Assembly (NCBI RefSeq): GCF_003751845.1
Contig: NZ_RJKQ01000005.1
Coordinates: forward strand, 248,001-312,000
Length of the DNA stretch: 64,000 bases
Source of the DNA: Enterobacter sp. BIGb0383
Lineage (GTDB): Bacteria > Pseudomonadota > Gammaproteobacteria > Enterobacterales > Enterobacteriaceae
Direction of reading: 5' to 3'
Every line of letters starts with the position of its first letter. Position 1 is the stretch's first letter. The translations under genes were made by a program, and so were the position numbers. Below, piece by piece: positions 38,730-46,655 of the stretch. The notes beneath the pieces are model-generated. The model was not told the origin of the DNA and did no database searches. It saw only the letters and a program-made list of their open reading frames with translations.

Positions 38730-40112
38730 ATGCGAAACAGGATCGGTCTGTCTTGCGCGTTGGCGTGTCTTGCCAGCGCATTACCCTTTACCTCTGCCTC
38801 TGCTGCAAGTGATGTAAAATTTCCGGACAAAATTTGCAACGTGACGCAATATGGCGCTGAAGGCCATCGTCTGCAGATTGCCCTGAATACCGAAGCCTTT
38901 CAGAAAGCCATCGACGACTGCGCCCAGGCGGGCGGCGGTACGGTGCTGGTGCCGCGCGGTAACTACCTGACCAACCCCTTATTTTTAAAGAGTAATGTTC
39001 AGCTCAAGCTGGAGAAAGACGCCACTATCGTCGCCTCGACGGAAGTCGCCGCCTATCGGGCTAATGAGCAAACCAAATACGCAGAAGCGGAGAACGGCTG
39101 GCTGCCGTTTATCAGCATCGCCGACGCGAAAAACGTCGCCATTACCGGCGAAGGCACCATCGACGGCCAGGGCGCGGTCTGGTGGGAGCGCTGGCGTGAA
39201 AACATTCGCGCTACCGGTAAAAAAGGCAGTACCGACCGCCCGCGTCTGATTTATATCAAACGCTCCAGCAACGTCCTGGTGGACGGCGTCACCCTGACCC
39301 ATTCCCCCAGCTTCCACGTAGTCATGCGCTATTCCCATGATGTGGACGTGAACGGCACGCGTATTTTATCCCCGTGGCATGCGCCAAATACCGACGCGAT
39401 CGACCCAATCGATAGCCAGAATATCCGCATTACCAATAACTATATTGACTGTAATGACGATCATATCGCCATTAAAGCGGAAAAACCGGACAGCCGTTTC
39501 CCGGATGGCGTGGTCGACAATATCTATATCGCTAATAATACCCTGAAACAAGGCAGGGGTATTTCCATCGGCAGCGAAAGCGCCGGCGGCGTAAATAACG
39601 TGGTGGTCGAAAATAATACCTTCGAAGGATCGATGTACGGTCTGCGAATTAAGAGCCCACGGGGTAAAGGCGGTGAGGTGAAGAATATCGTCTACCGCGA
39701 TACCAAAATGCACAATGTCGAAGTCCCGCTGGTGTTCTCCGCCTACTACAAAGCCGCGCCGATCGTGCAGGCCGAAGTGGACGAGCAGTTGAAAGCCGGT
39801 GGCTTTACCCTCGGGGAGCAGATCTATCCGCCGGACAGCGATCCGAAGCAGCCGTTCGACCAGCATAAGACGCCGCACTTCAGCAATATCACCGTGGAGA
39901 ACCTGACCTCTACCGGCAACAGCAAGGCGGCGGCCTATATTATCGGCACCCCGGAAGCACCGCTGAGCGGCTTCCACTTTACCAACGTCTCCATTGAAGC
40001 CGATCGCGGGATCCGGGTACGCAACGCCGAACTGGAAACCAAAGGCCTGAAGGTGACGGTGAAAGCGGGTCCGGTCCTGCAGAAAGACGCGGGGGCGGTG
40101 ATTACAGAATAA
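38730..40112 (+). CDS. Secreted GH28 polygalacturonase-type pectinase
   Basis: 460 residues. Signal peptide 1-25 ends at SASA|ASDVK, so the enzyme is periplasmic or exported. The right-handed beta-helix carries the GH28 active-site set N220-T-D222 (PNTDAIDP), D243-D244 (CNDDHIAIK) and R306-I-K308 (LRIKSPRG). The usual G-H-G is G-R-G here (R276 in GRGISIGSES), an unusual change at a residue near the catalytic centre. The length and DRPRLIYIKRSSNV region resemble bacterial exo-type or oligogalacturonide enzymes. KdgR control is likely from the box 14 bp upstream, tying it to pectate use. GGAATAGAG precedes the ATG. Confidence 0.88.
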   Translation: MRNRIGLSCALACLASALPFTSASAASDVKFPDKICNVTQYGAEGHRLQIALNTEAFQKAIDDCAQAGGGTVLVPRGNYLTNPLFLKSNVQLKLEKDATIVASTEVAAYRANEQTKYAEAENGWLPFISIADAKNVAITGEGTIDGQGAVWWERWRENIRATGKKGSTDRPRLIYIKRSSNVLVDGVTLTHSPSFHVVMRYSHDVDVNGTRILSPWHAPNTDAIDPIDSQNIRITNNYIDCNDDHIAIKAEKPDSRFPDGVVDNIYIANNTLKQGRGISIGSESAGGVNNVVVENNTFEGSMYGLRIKSPRGKGGEVKNIVYRDTKMHNVEVPLVFSAYYKAAPIVQAEVDEQLKAGGFTLGEQIYPPDSDPKQPFDQHKTPHFSNITVENLTSTGNSKAAAYIIGTPEAPLSGFHFTNVSIEADRGIRVRNAELETKGLKVTVKAGPVLQKDAGAVITE

Positions 40113-40117
40113 TTTTT

Positions 40118-40167
40118 GGGCGTGCTGCACCATACGTAACCCATGCACTCGCAGTACGCCCTTTTTT
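40118..40167 (+). terminator. Rho-independent terminator after the polygalacturonase gene
   Basis: GGGCGTGCTGC (40118-40128) pairs with GCAGTACGCCC (40151-40161) over 11 positions (one G-T) and six Ts follow directly. It lies 6 bp after the stop codon. Confidence 0.85.
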
Positions 40168-40260
40168 CCCGCCATTTCAGGCAGTGCGTTTTTTACGCAT
40201 TTATGCTACCTTCCCCGTCTAACGCACTGATGCATAAACCGTTAAATCAGGGAATATCCG

Positions 40261-40683
40261 ATGAATGGAACTCGTCTGGCGCTGGCCGCCTCTGCATTGC
40301 TCTCCTTGTTTGTTCTCTCCGGCTGCACGCAGCCTGGCACCAGCGCGGAACGCGAATCCCGCCACTATGTCTACGCCGCTGATGACGGGTTTGACCCTAA
40401 TTTCAGAACCAACAAGGCCGATACCGCCCGAATGATGGTTCCGTTCTTCGACCAGTTCTGGCAGGCGGGGAAAAAAGACCGCGACGCGGGCTTAACGGCG
40501 GAAGCTGTGCGCCAGCGTGTAGCCTCCTATACCAGCGATGAGTTCCTGGCCTCCGTACGGGGGAAAACATCGTTTGCCGGTAAGGATTACGACAACAATA
40601 AGTCGGTCTCCACGCAGGAACGTAAGGCGATGATCGCCGCAATAACGACCACCTATATGGACGGTTATCAGGGGCGAAAATAG
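40261..40683 (+). CDS. Exc2-family lipoprotein
   Basis: The 140-residue precursor has a lipoprotein signal with lipobox LSGC (Cys22). The residue after Cys is Thr, so sorting to the outer membrane is expected. The mature part (ESRHYVYAADDGFDPNFRTN, VPFFDQFWQAGKKDRDAGL, YTSDEFLASVR, IAAITTTYMDGYQGRK) resembles the Exc2 entry-exclusion lipoproteins known from ColE1-type plasmids and their chromosomal relatives. The chromosomal role is unknown. It appears monocistronic. Confidence 0.75.
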   Translation: MNGTRLALAASALLSLFVLSGCTQPGTSAERESRHYVYAADDGFDPNFRTNKADTARMMVPFFDQFWQAGKKDRDAGLTAEAVRQRVASYTSDEFLASVRGKTSFAGKDYDNNKSVSTQERKAMIAAITTTYMDGYQGRK

Positions 40684-40736
40684 CCCTCACTTCCCCACCC
40701 TCTTTCCGGGCTAAGCATTCTTTTCGATGCTCTCGA

Positions 40737-40756
40737 GGCGCTACCTTGTTAGCGCC
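40737..40756. repeat. Hairpin after the Exc2-type gene
   Basis: GGCGCTA-CCTTGT-TAGCGCC, a perfect 7-bp stem 53 bp past the lipoprotein stop. No T-run follows; possibly a weak terminator or boundary element. Confidence 0.4.
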
Positions 40757-40765
40757 AACATTATT

Positions 40766-40787
40766 AAATACGATCTAAATCACACTA
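40766..40787 (+). promoter_or_regulatory. Likely CRP-cAMP binding site
   Basis: AAATACGATCTAAATCACAC and the next two bases match the CRP consensus (AAATGTGATCTAGATCACATTT) at 18 of 22 positions, with the right half-site TCACA complete. It lies ahead of the kinase/enolase-like operon and implies catabolite control of that pathway. Confidence 0.6.
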
Positions 40788-40870
40788 ATTATTCCATTTA
40801 TAAAACAATGGGATAATTACTTCGCCTGCTATTTTTTTCCACCTTCCTCACAAAACAAAATTTGCCTGCG

Positions 40871-40900
40871 TTGACCTCAATGCACACGTGTGCATAAATT
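40871..40900 (+). promoter_or_regulatory. Promoter with embedded LacI-type operator, kinase/enolase-like operon
   Basis: A -35-like TTGACC (40871-40876) and an AT-rich -10-like TAAATT (40895-40900, 18-bp spacer) flank a perfect 14-bp palindrome TGCACACGTGTGCA (40881-40894). The central CG and TG...CA ends fit LacI/GalR-family operators. Binding there would block RNA polymerase. The convergent LacI-type gene at 47494-48486 is the obvious candidate repressor. Confidence 0.55.
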
Positions 40901-40903
40901 AAT

Positions 40904-41056
40904 ACGTTCCTGAAATACGGGAACGCATCAACCGCTATGCAGTGATTCAGAAAACAGCCGGTGAATCAAAACCGGCGCTTTTTCTGGCAACCAAAAGATT
41001 CAGTTTCCGGGATCGGCCTCGCAGGTCGATGGGCTTTTTACGCCCTCAGGATCCCG
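40904..41056 (+). ncRNA. Folded 5' leader with terminator-like hairpin (possible attenuator or riboswitch)
   Basis: Between the promoter and the kinase start (41091) lie three structures. CGTTCC/GGAACG makes a stem at 40905-40925. GCCGGT-GAATCAAA-ACCGGC followed by GCTTTTTC (40957-40984) looks like an intrinsic terminator. A potential three-way junction is closed by CGGGATC/GATCCCG (41008-41056) and encloses GGCC/GGTC (41015-41027) and GGGC/GCCC (41031-41045). A terminator-like stem in a leader usually means regulated read-through. I know no RNA family matching it. Confidence 0.4.
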
Positions 41057-41090
41057 ATTGTGACCATTAAAACGGGCAAACAGGTGAATC

Positions 41091-42119
41091 ATGGAACAGC
41101 GTTTTATCGACCTCTCCACCGACCGGCAGGCCATACGCAGCGTACTGCAGAATATGGGTCTGCTGCAGGCTGAACAGCCGCTGCAGGTCTCCGCCCTCAC
41201 CGGCGGCGTCTCGTCCAATATCCTGAAGATCGCGACCGCTGCGGGAGAGTTTTGCCTGAAGCAGGCTCTGCCCACCCTCAAGGTCGCCAAAGAGTGGCAC
41301 GCCCCGCTGGAACGCGTCTTCGCCGAAATCGACTGGATGAAAACCATCGCGGCCATCCGGCCAGAGGCGGTACCGCGTATTGTCGGCGTCGATAAATCCC
41401 GGCTCTGTTTTGTGATGGACTACCTGCCCGCCGACAGCTTCCCCAACTGGAAAAACCAGCTGCTGGCGGGCGAGATTGACAGCCACTTCGCCGCACGGCT
41501 GGGCGAGCTGCTGAGCAGCATCCACAGCCACACCGCGCATAATCAGGAGCTGGCGCGCCAGTTTGCGTATGACGACCACTTTTTCTCCCTGCGTCTCGAC
41601 CCCTATCTGGGCGAGATCGCCCGCCAGTATCCGCAGTATGCCGGGCGGATCCACGCCGTGCTGGAGCGCACCCGGAACACGCGTATCGCTCTGGTGCACG
41701 GCGATATCAGCCCGAAAAATATTCTGCGTGGTCCCTCGGGTCCGACGATCCTCGACGCCGAGTGCGCCTGGTACGGCGATCCGGCGTTTGATGCGGCGTT
41801 CTGCCTGAACCATTTCCTGCTCAAAGCCGCGCACGCGGAAGACCCGGAGACGCAGCAGAGGCTAATGCAGTGTTTCCGGCAGCTTGGAGAGGCCTGGCTT
41901 GGCGGCGCGAAATGGGAACCGTCTGCCGCTCTGGAGGCGCGGGTGGCGACATTGCTGCCCTGCCTGCTGCTGGCCCGTGTGGACGGTAAATCCCCGGTGG
42001 AATATCTCAGTGAGCAGGCGGCTTCCAGGGTACGACGCGCCGCCTGCCAGCTACTGGAACAGCAACCCCTTCAGCTATCACATATCCAGGCATTCTGGAC
42101 TCAGGAGATCTGCGCATGA
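41091..42119 (+). CDS. Small-molecule kinase of the aminoglycoside-phosphotransferase fold
   Basis: 342 residues with the APH/methylthioribose-kinase pattern: a Gly-rich nucleotide loop LTGGVSSNILKI near 38-48, catalytic loop HGDISPKN (H203, D205, N210) and metal Asp in LDAECAWYGDPAFD (D222). The last differs from the usual DxE/DFE by having DAE. Such kinases phosphorylate hydroxyls of sugars, amino alcohols or choline. It is the first gene of the operon and overlaps the enolase-like gene by 4 bp (ATGA), so its product is probably the substrate of the enolase paralogue. An antibiotic-resistance role is unlikely in this setting. Confidence 0.82.
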   Translation: MEQRFIDLSTDRQAIRSVLQNMGLLQAEQPLQVSALTGGVSSNILKIATAAGEFCLKQALPTLKVAKEWHAPLERVFAEIDWMKTIAAIRPEAVPRIVGVDKSRLCFVMDYLPADSFPNWKNQLLAGEIDSHFAARLGELLSSIHSHTAHNQELARQFAYDDHFFSLRLDPYLGEIARQYPQYAGRIHAVLERTRNTRIALVHGDISPKNILRGPSGPTILDAECAWYGDPAFDAAFCLNHFLLKAAHAEDPETQQRLMQCFRQLGEAWLGGAKWEPSAALEARVATLLPCLLLARVDGKSPVEYLSEQAASRVRRAACQLLEQQPLQLSHIQAFWTQEICA

Positions 42120-43387
42120 GCACTATCAAACATATCGTCGCCCGCCGGGTGTGGGATTCACGCGGCTGGCCCACCGTCGAGGCGGAGGTGCATCTCGCTA
42201 ACGGTATTACCGGGCGCGGCATGGCGCCGGCAGGAGCTTCCTGCGGTACCCATGAAGCGGTGGAACTGCGCGACGGCGGCAGCGTACTGGGCGGCAAAGA
42301 CGTGCAGCACGCCCTCACCCGCATTCGCCGGGAGATCTCCCCGGCACTGGCGGGGATCGCCATCCACGACCAGAGGCTTATCGACAACATTCTGATTGAG
42401 CTCGACGGGACCGGGACCTTTTCCCGCCTCGGCGGCAATGCGGCGGTGGCCTGCTCGATGGCGGCACTCAACGCCGCCGCCAGTGACGCCGGACTGCCTC
42501 TGTGGAAATACCTGGCCGGTGACAGAAAAGTGGAGATGCCGCTACCGCAGATCCAGATCTTTGGCGGCGGCGCACACGCCGGACGACGGATCGATATTCA
42601 GGATCTGATGGTGATTGCCAACGGCGCCACCTCGTTCCAGCAGGCGCTGGAGATGACTGCCGAGGTCTATCATAGCGCCGGGCGAATTATGCGCCAGCGC
42701 GGCCATCTGCACGGCGTGGCCGACGAAGGCGGATGGTGGCCAGAGTTTGCCAGCAACGAGCAGGCGCTGGATACGCTGGTCCAGGCCATCGAGGGTGCGG
42801 GCTTTACGCCGGGGCAGGATGTCTCTCTGGCGCTGGATATCGCCTCGTCTGAATTTGGTAAAAACGGCCGCTATCGGCTGGCCCTGGAGTCCACGGAGTA
42901 TGACTCGGACGGGATGTGCGAGCTGCTGCTGGGCTGGCTGGATCGCTATCCGATCCTGTCGATTGAAGATCCGCTGGCGGAAGATGACGAAGCCGGGCTT
43001 ATCGCCTTTACCAAAGCGGCGGGCAGCAGAGTGCAGATCGTTGGTGACGACTACTTTGTCACCAGCGCCGAACGGGTTCGCGACGGCGCGGCGAAATCCG
43101 CCTGCAATGCTGTGCTATTGAAGGCCAACCAGGCGGGCACCATCAGCCAGCTGCGCCAGGCCTATAGCGCAGCGCAAGAGGCTGGCTACGGCACGATCGT
43201 TTCCGCCCGCTCCGGCGAAACCGAAGACCACATCATCGTCCACCTTGCGCTGGGGCTCAATGCCGGACAGCTGAAGGTAGGCTCCATCACCCGCGCCGAA
43301 CGCACTGCGAAATGGAACGAGGCCATCCGGCTGGAAGATTCTAACGCGCTGACGTTCTTCGGCACCCGGGCACTGGGGCGAAAATAA
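42116..43387 (+). CDS. Enolase paralogue with altered active site, probable catabolic dehydratase
   Basis: 423 residues, aligned by eye to E. coli enolase over the full length. Kept residues: flexible-loop S42 (AGASCGTHEA), H154, general-acid Glu in DEGG (E204), Mg ligands D241, E284 and D311, catalytic Lys K336 (LLKANQAGT), R365-S366 and K387. Changed: the Glu of the DIQE motif is Asp163 (DIQDLM); the His before the SRSGETED-type loop is Ala364 (SARSGETED); SRGNP is SRGWP (W18); DEGGYAPN is DEGGWWPE. The metal and base chemistry is retained while the phosphate/substrate pocket is reshaped, pointing to dehydration of a larger phosphorylated hydroxy-acid than 2-phosphoglycerate. It is coupled to the kinase gene. 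The glycolytic eno would be elsewhere. Confidence 0.88.
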   Translation: MSTIKHIVARRVWDSRGWPTVEAEVHLANGITGRGMAPAGASCGTHEAVELRDGGSVLGGKDVQHALTRIRREISPALAGIAIHDQRLIDNILIELDGTGTFSRLGGNAAVACSMAALNAAASDAGLPLWKYLAGDRKVEMPLPQIQIFGGGAHAGRRIDIQDLMVIANGATSFQQALEMTAEVYHSAGRIMRQRGHLHGVADEGGWWPEFASNEQALDTLVQAIEGAGFTPGQDVSLALDIASSEFGKNGRYRLALESTEYDSDGMCELLLGWLDRYPILSIEDPLAEDDEAGLIAFTKAAGSRVQIVGDDYFVTSAERVRDGAAKSACNAVLLKANQAGTISQLRQAYSAAQEAGYGTIVSARSGETEDHIIVHLALGLNAGQLKVGSITRAERTAKWNEAIRLEDSNALTFFGTRALGRK

Positions 43388-43506
43388 CCAGACCCTGACA
43401 CCCTGAACAGGCGTTATCTATAGGTGAAGGAGCCAACCTGACGTTTTTTAACTGTTTGTTCCGTTTAGATGAATTTCAAATCTGTACCCCTACAGGAGAT
43501 TCAAGA

Positions 43507-44817
43507 ATGGCCGAATACAGTAGCGCGGCAATCCCCGCCGCCAGACACAAAATGCAGGTCAAACCTATCGTCCAGGTTGGCGCCGGTAACGCCCTCGAAA
43601 TATATGACTTTATGGTGTACGGCTATTACGCCCGCTATATTTCGCAGGCCTATTTTCCGTCGGATAACGAATATGTTTCGCTGATGCTGACGCTCATGAC
43701 CTTCGCCCTCGGGTTCTTTGCCCGCCCGTTCGGGGCGATTATTTTAGGCTCTTACACCGACCGCCACGGACGACGTAAAGGGTTGATTATGGCCCTGTCA
43801 CTGATGTCCATCGGCATTATGTGCGTGGCCTGCACCCCGTCCTACGCCAGCATCGGCATTGCTGCCCCCATTATCGTTATTCTCGGCAGGCTGCTACAGG
43901 GCTTCTCGGCGGGTGCTGAGCTGGGCGGCGTGGTGGTCTATCTGGCAGAGATCGCCCCGCGCAACCGCCGGGCCTTCTACACCTGCTGGCAGGCGGGTTC
44001 TCAGCAGTTTGCGGTGATGGCCGCCTCCATCGTGGGTCTGGTGCTGCTGAATACGATGTCAACGGAAGCGCTGCACGACTGGGGCTGGCGTATCCCGCTG
44101 CTGCTGGGCTGTGCGGTGATCCCGCTGATGTTCTGGCTGCGCTCGAATCTGCAGGAAACCGAAGTCTTCGCGAAGAAAAAAACCACCCCGACCATGCGGG
44201 AGATCTGCGGCAGCCTGGTCTCAGGCTGGCGGGTGATCCTCACCTGTATGGGGATGGTCGCGATGGCGACGGTGACGGCGCAAATTGTTACCACCTATGC
44301 CCCGACCTTTATTAAAAGCCTGAACCTTGGCGAACACGTCGGCTTTATTACCCTCTTCTTTGTCGGCCTGTCGATCCTCTTCTGGCTGCCGATTACGGCG
44401 ATGATTGCCGACCGGGTCAACCGCCGCACCATGCTGATTGTTGTCACCCTGGCGGCGGCGATCACCGCCTGGCCGATGCTCTCCTGGCTCGCCGCCGAGC
44501 CAACGGTCACTAAGTTTGTGGTCTTTGAGCTGTGGTTCTCCTTTATCTACGCCAGTTATAGCTCGGTTCAGGTGGCGGCAATGGTGGAACTGGTGCCGGC
44601 TCATGCGCGCACCGCAGGCTACTCCTTTGCCCAGGCCGTGGCCGCCGCCGTGCTGGGTGGACTGACGCCGGCAATCTGTACCTGGCTGAACCACACCTTT
44701 GACAGCAACGCCATGGTCGGCGTCTGGCTTGGACTGAATGCGCTCCTGAGCCTGGCCGCTGTCTGGACCCTGGATCATAAACAAACGGCAATTAATCAGC
44801 AGGTCGAACTGCATTAA
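43507..44817 (+). CDS. MHS-family (MFS) organic-acid transporter
   Basis: 436 residues from ATG 43507 (CAGGAG upstream); a longer frame from 43456 lacks a ribosome site. About 12 spans with the metabolite:H+ symporter signatures: GNALEIYDFMVYGYYARYIS, ARPFGAIILGSYTDRHGRRKG, GRLLQGFSAGAELGGVVVYLAE. Close relatives carry citrate, tricarballylate, shikimate or dicarboxylates. It probably imports the substrate of the pathway. The 119-bp gap after the enolase-like gene and the hairpin after its stop are the only breaks in the operon. Confidence 0.88.
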   Translation: MAEYSSAAIPAARHKMQVKPIVQVGAGNALEIYDFMVYGYYARYISQAYFPSDNEYVSLMLTLMTFALGFFARPFGAIILGSYTDRHGRRKGLIMALSLMSIGIMCVACTPSYASIGIAAPIIVILGRLLQGFSAGAELGGVVVYLAEIAPRNRRAFYTCWQAGSQQFAVMAASIVGLVLLNTMSTEALHDWGWRIPLLLGCAVIPLMFWLRSNLQETEVFAKKKTTPTMREICGSLVSGWRVILTCMGMVAMATVTAQIVTTYAPTFIKSLNLGEHVGFITLFFVGLSILFWLPITAMIADRVNRRTMLIVVTLAAAITAWPMLSWLAAEPTVTKFVVFELWFSFIYASYSSVQVAAMVELVPAHARTAGYSFAQAVAAAVLGGLTPAICTWLNHTFDSNAMVGVWLGLNALLSLAAVWTLDHKQTAINQQVELH

Positions 44818-44831
44818 AGCGCTTAACACAC

Positions 44832-44853
44832 GGCAGCGCCCAATGGCGCTGCC
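44832..44853 (+). repeat. Intercistronic hairpin after the transporter gene
   Basis: GGCAGCGCC-CAAT-GGCGCTGCC, a perfect 9-bp stem with 4-base loop in the 57-bp gap before the dehydrogenase gene; only CCTTTACC follows. It may partly terminate transcription or stabilise mRNA. Confidence 0.5.
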
Positions 44854-44874
44854 CTTTACCGTACGGGAAGGCTT

Positions 44875-45843
44875 ATGAAACTTGTGGTACTGGATGGGGG
44901 CGTACTGAACCCCGGCGATCTGTCATGGGATGCACTGGAAAAAATCGGCGCGCTGAAAGTGTATGACAACACCGCCCCGGAGCAGGTGGTGGAGCGCATC
45001 GGCGATGCGCAGGTCGTCATCGTGAATAAAGTGGCGCTGGGGGCCGACATCCTGGCGCAGTGCGCGAATCTGAAGCTGATTGCGGTCACCGCCACCGGCT
45101 ATAACATCATCGACCTTGCCGCCGCCAGAGCGCGCGGCATCGCCGTCGCCAATGTGCCAACCTACGGCACCGCTACCGTGGCTCAGTTCACGACCGCCCT
45201 GCTGCTGGCGCTGTGTAACCGGGTTAGCGAGCACGCCGCCGACGTCAGCGCGGGCGGCTGGAGTGAAAAAACGGATTTCTGCTACTGGCTGCACCCGATG
45301 CTGGAGCTGGCCGGGAAAAACGTCGGCATTATCGGCTACGGCCGTATTGGTCAGGCGTTTGGCGCGGTGGCTCAGGCGCTGGGTATGCAGGTGCTGGCCT
45401 ATGACGAGTATCGCGATCCGGCCCAGGAGAATCAGCGGGTGCGCTATGTTGACCTCGATACGCTCTATGCCGAAGCGGATGTGATCAGCCTCCACTGTCT
45501 GCTGACCCCGAAAACCCAGGGCATGATCAACGCCGCCGCCCTCGACAAAATGAAAAAGTCGGTGCTGCTGCTGAACGCCTCGCGGGGCGACCTGATCAAC
45601 GAGGCCGACCTGGCCCAGGCGCTTAACGCCGGACGGATCGCCGGTGCGGCGGTTGATGTCCTGACTCAGGAACCGCCGCCGCGTGATAACCCGCTGCTGT
45701 CGGCAACAAACTGCCTGGTGACGCCGCATATCGCCTGGGCCTCGGTCGAGGCGCGCGGGCGCATTCTCGACACCACCGTGGATAACATTCACGCCTTCCT
45801 GGCCGGTCGCTCGCAGAACCGGGTCGACGGCCAGGGGAAATAA
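44875..45843 (+). CDS. D-2-hydroxyacid dehydrogenase (NAD(P)-dependent)
   Basis: 322 residues. The Rossmann motif is G154-Y-G-R-I-G159 (NVGIIGYGRIGQ), and the catalytic triad is R237 (NASRGDLIN), E266 (LTQEPPP) and H285 (TPHIAWAS). The overall sequence is of the glycerate/hydroxypyruvate reductase branch (ATGYNIIDLAAARARGIAVA). The residue 18 after the second Gly strand is acidic (LAYDEY), which favours NAD(H). It interconverts a 2-oxo acid and a D-2-hydroxy acid and may open the route by oxidising the substrate or close it by reducing the product. Operon position 4; GGGAAGG precedes the ATG. Confidence 0.9.
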   Translation: MKLVVLDGGVLNPGDLSWDALEKIGALKVYDNTAPEQVVERIGDAQVVIVNKVALGADILAQCANLKLIAVTATGYNIIDLAAARARGIAVANVPTYGTATVAQFTTALLLALCNRVSEHAADVSAGGWSEKTDFCYWLHPMLELAGKNVGIIGYGRIGQAFGAVAQALGMQVLAYDEYRDPAQENQRVRYVDLDTLYAEADVISLHCLLTPKTQGMINAAALDKMKKSVLLLNASRGDLINEADLAQALNAGRIAGAAVDVLTQEPPPRDNPLLSATNCLVTPHIAWASVEARGRILDTTVDNIHAFLAGRSQNRVDGQGK

Positions 45844-45854
45844 GGAGCCAGACG

Positions 45855-46637
45855 ATGGAAAATGCCATTATTCACGCCGCCGGACAGCTACGCGCCGCCT
45901 GGGAAAACGGTCGCGCGGGTGAGCCGGTGCGGGATAACTTCACCGCCGACGATGCCCTGAGCGGCTATATGATCCAGGCGTACAACGACCGGATCTGGCA
46001 GGCCGAGGGACGTCGTCGGGTCGGGCGCAAGCTGGCGCTCACCAGTAAGGCGGTCCAGCAGCAGTTCGGCATGTCTCAGCCCTGCTATGGCACCCTCTAT
46101 GCCGATATGGTCCAGGCCGAAGGCACGGAGATCGTCCGCCGGGCGCTCACCGAGCAGCGCGTGGAGACAGAAATTGCGGTGGTACTGAAGCGGGATCTGA
46201 CCCGTGAGCGGCACACCATCATCGACATGATCAACGCCTGCGACTATCTGCTTCCGGCCTTTGAAATCGTCGACAGCCGGGTCACCGGCTGGAACGTCAA
46301 ATCCTGCGATTTTATCGCCGATAACACCTCCGCCAGCCTGGTCGTGCTCGGCACCAGGCCGGTCAGGCTGACGGAGGTTGATATCACCCGCAGCCAGATG
46401 GTCACTCGCCGGGGCGATACGGTGGTGTCCGAAGGTTCCGCTTCTGCCTGTCTGGGCCACCCGCTGGCGGCGCTGCAGTGGCTGGCGGACGAGCTGGTTC
46501 GCGCCGGAAATCCACTGCGTGCGGGCGAGTTTGTGATCACCGGCGCGCTGGGTCCGGCCATTGCCGCCGCGCCCGGAGATGTTTTCACCGCCGAAATATC
46601 CGGTCTGGGCACGGTGACCACCACCTTCGCCCGCTAA
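45855..46637 (+). CDS. MhpD/HpcG-type 2-oxo-enoate hydratase (FAH superfamily)
   Basis: 260 residues with the pattern of 2-hydroxypentadienoate and 2-oxohept-3-ene-dioate hydratases: VGRKLALTSKAVQQQFGMSQ, GTLYADMV, RVETEIAVVLKRDL (metal-binding Glu pair near 104-107), LPAFEIVDSRVTGW, GHPLAALQWLADEL and FVITGALGPAIAA. These enzymes add water to 2-oxo-4-enoic acids, giving 4-hydroxy-2-oxo acids, the substrates of HpaI aldolases. The aldolase follows 18 bp later, so the pair forms the usual hydratase-aldolase module, here without the aromatic ring-cleavage genes that normally go with it. Confidence 0.87.
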   Translation: MENAIIHAAGQLRAAWENGRAGEPVRDNFTADDALSGYMIQAYNDRIWQAEGRRRVGRKLALTSKAVQQQFGMSQPCYGTLYADMVQAEGTEIVRRALTEQRVETEIAVVLKRDLTRERHTIIDMINACDYLLPAFEIVDSRVTGWNVKSCDFIADNTSASLVVLGTRPVRLTEVDITRSQMVTRRGDTVVSEGSASACLGHPLAALQWLADELVRAGNPLRAGEFVITGALGPAIAAAPGDVFTAEISGLGTVTTTFAR

Positions 46638-46655
46638 TCAGGAGAGGAGAAACGC

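Noticed and set aside
41091-42119. Aminoglycoside-resistance gene
   Set aside because: The fold is that of APH enzymes, but the operon context (enolase-like, hydratase, aldolase, transporter) and the 4-bp coupling point to a metabolic kinase.
42116-43387. Housekeeping glycolytic enolase
   Set aside because: Key pocket residues differ (Asp163, Ala364, Trp changes) and it is not beside pyrG as eno is in Enterobacteriaceae.
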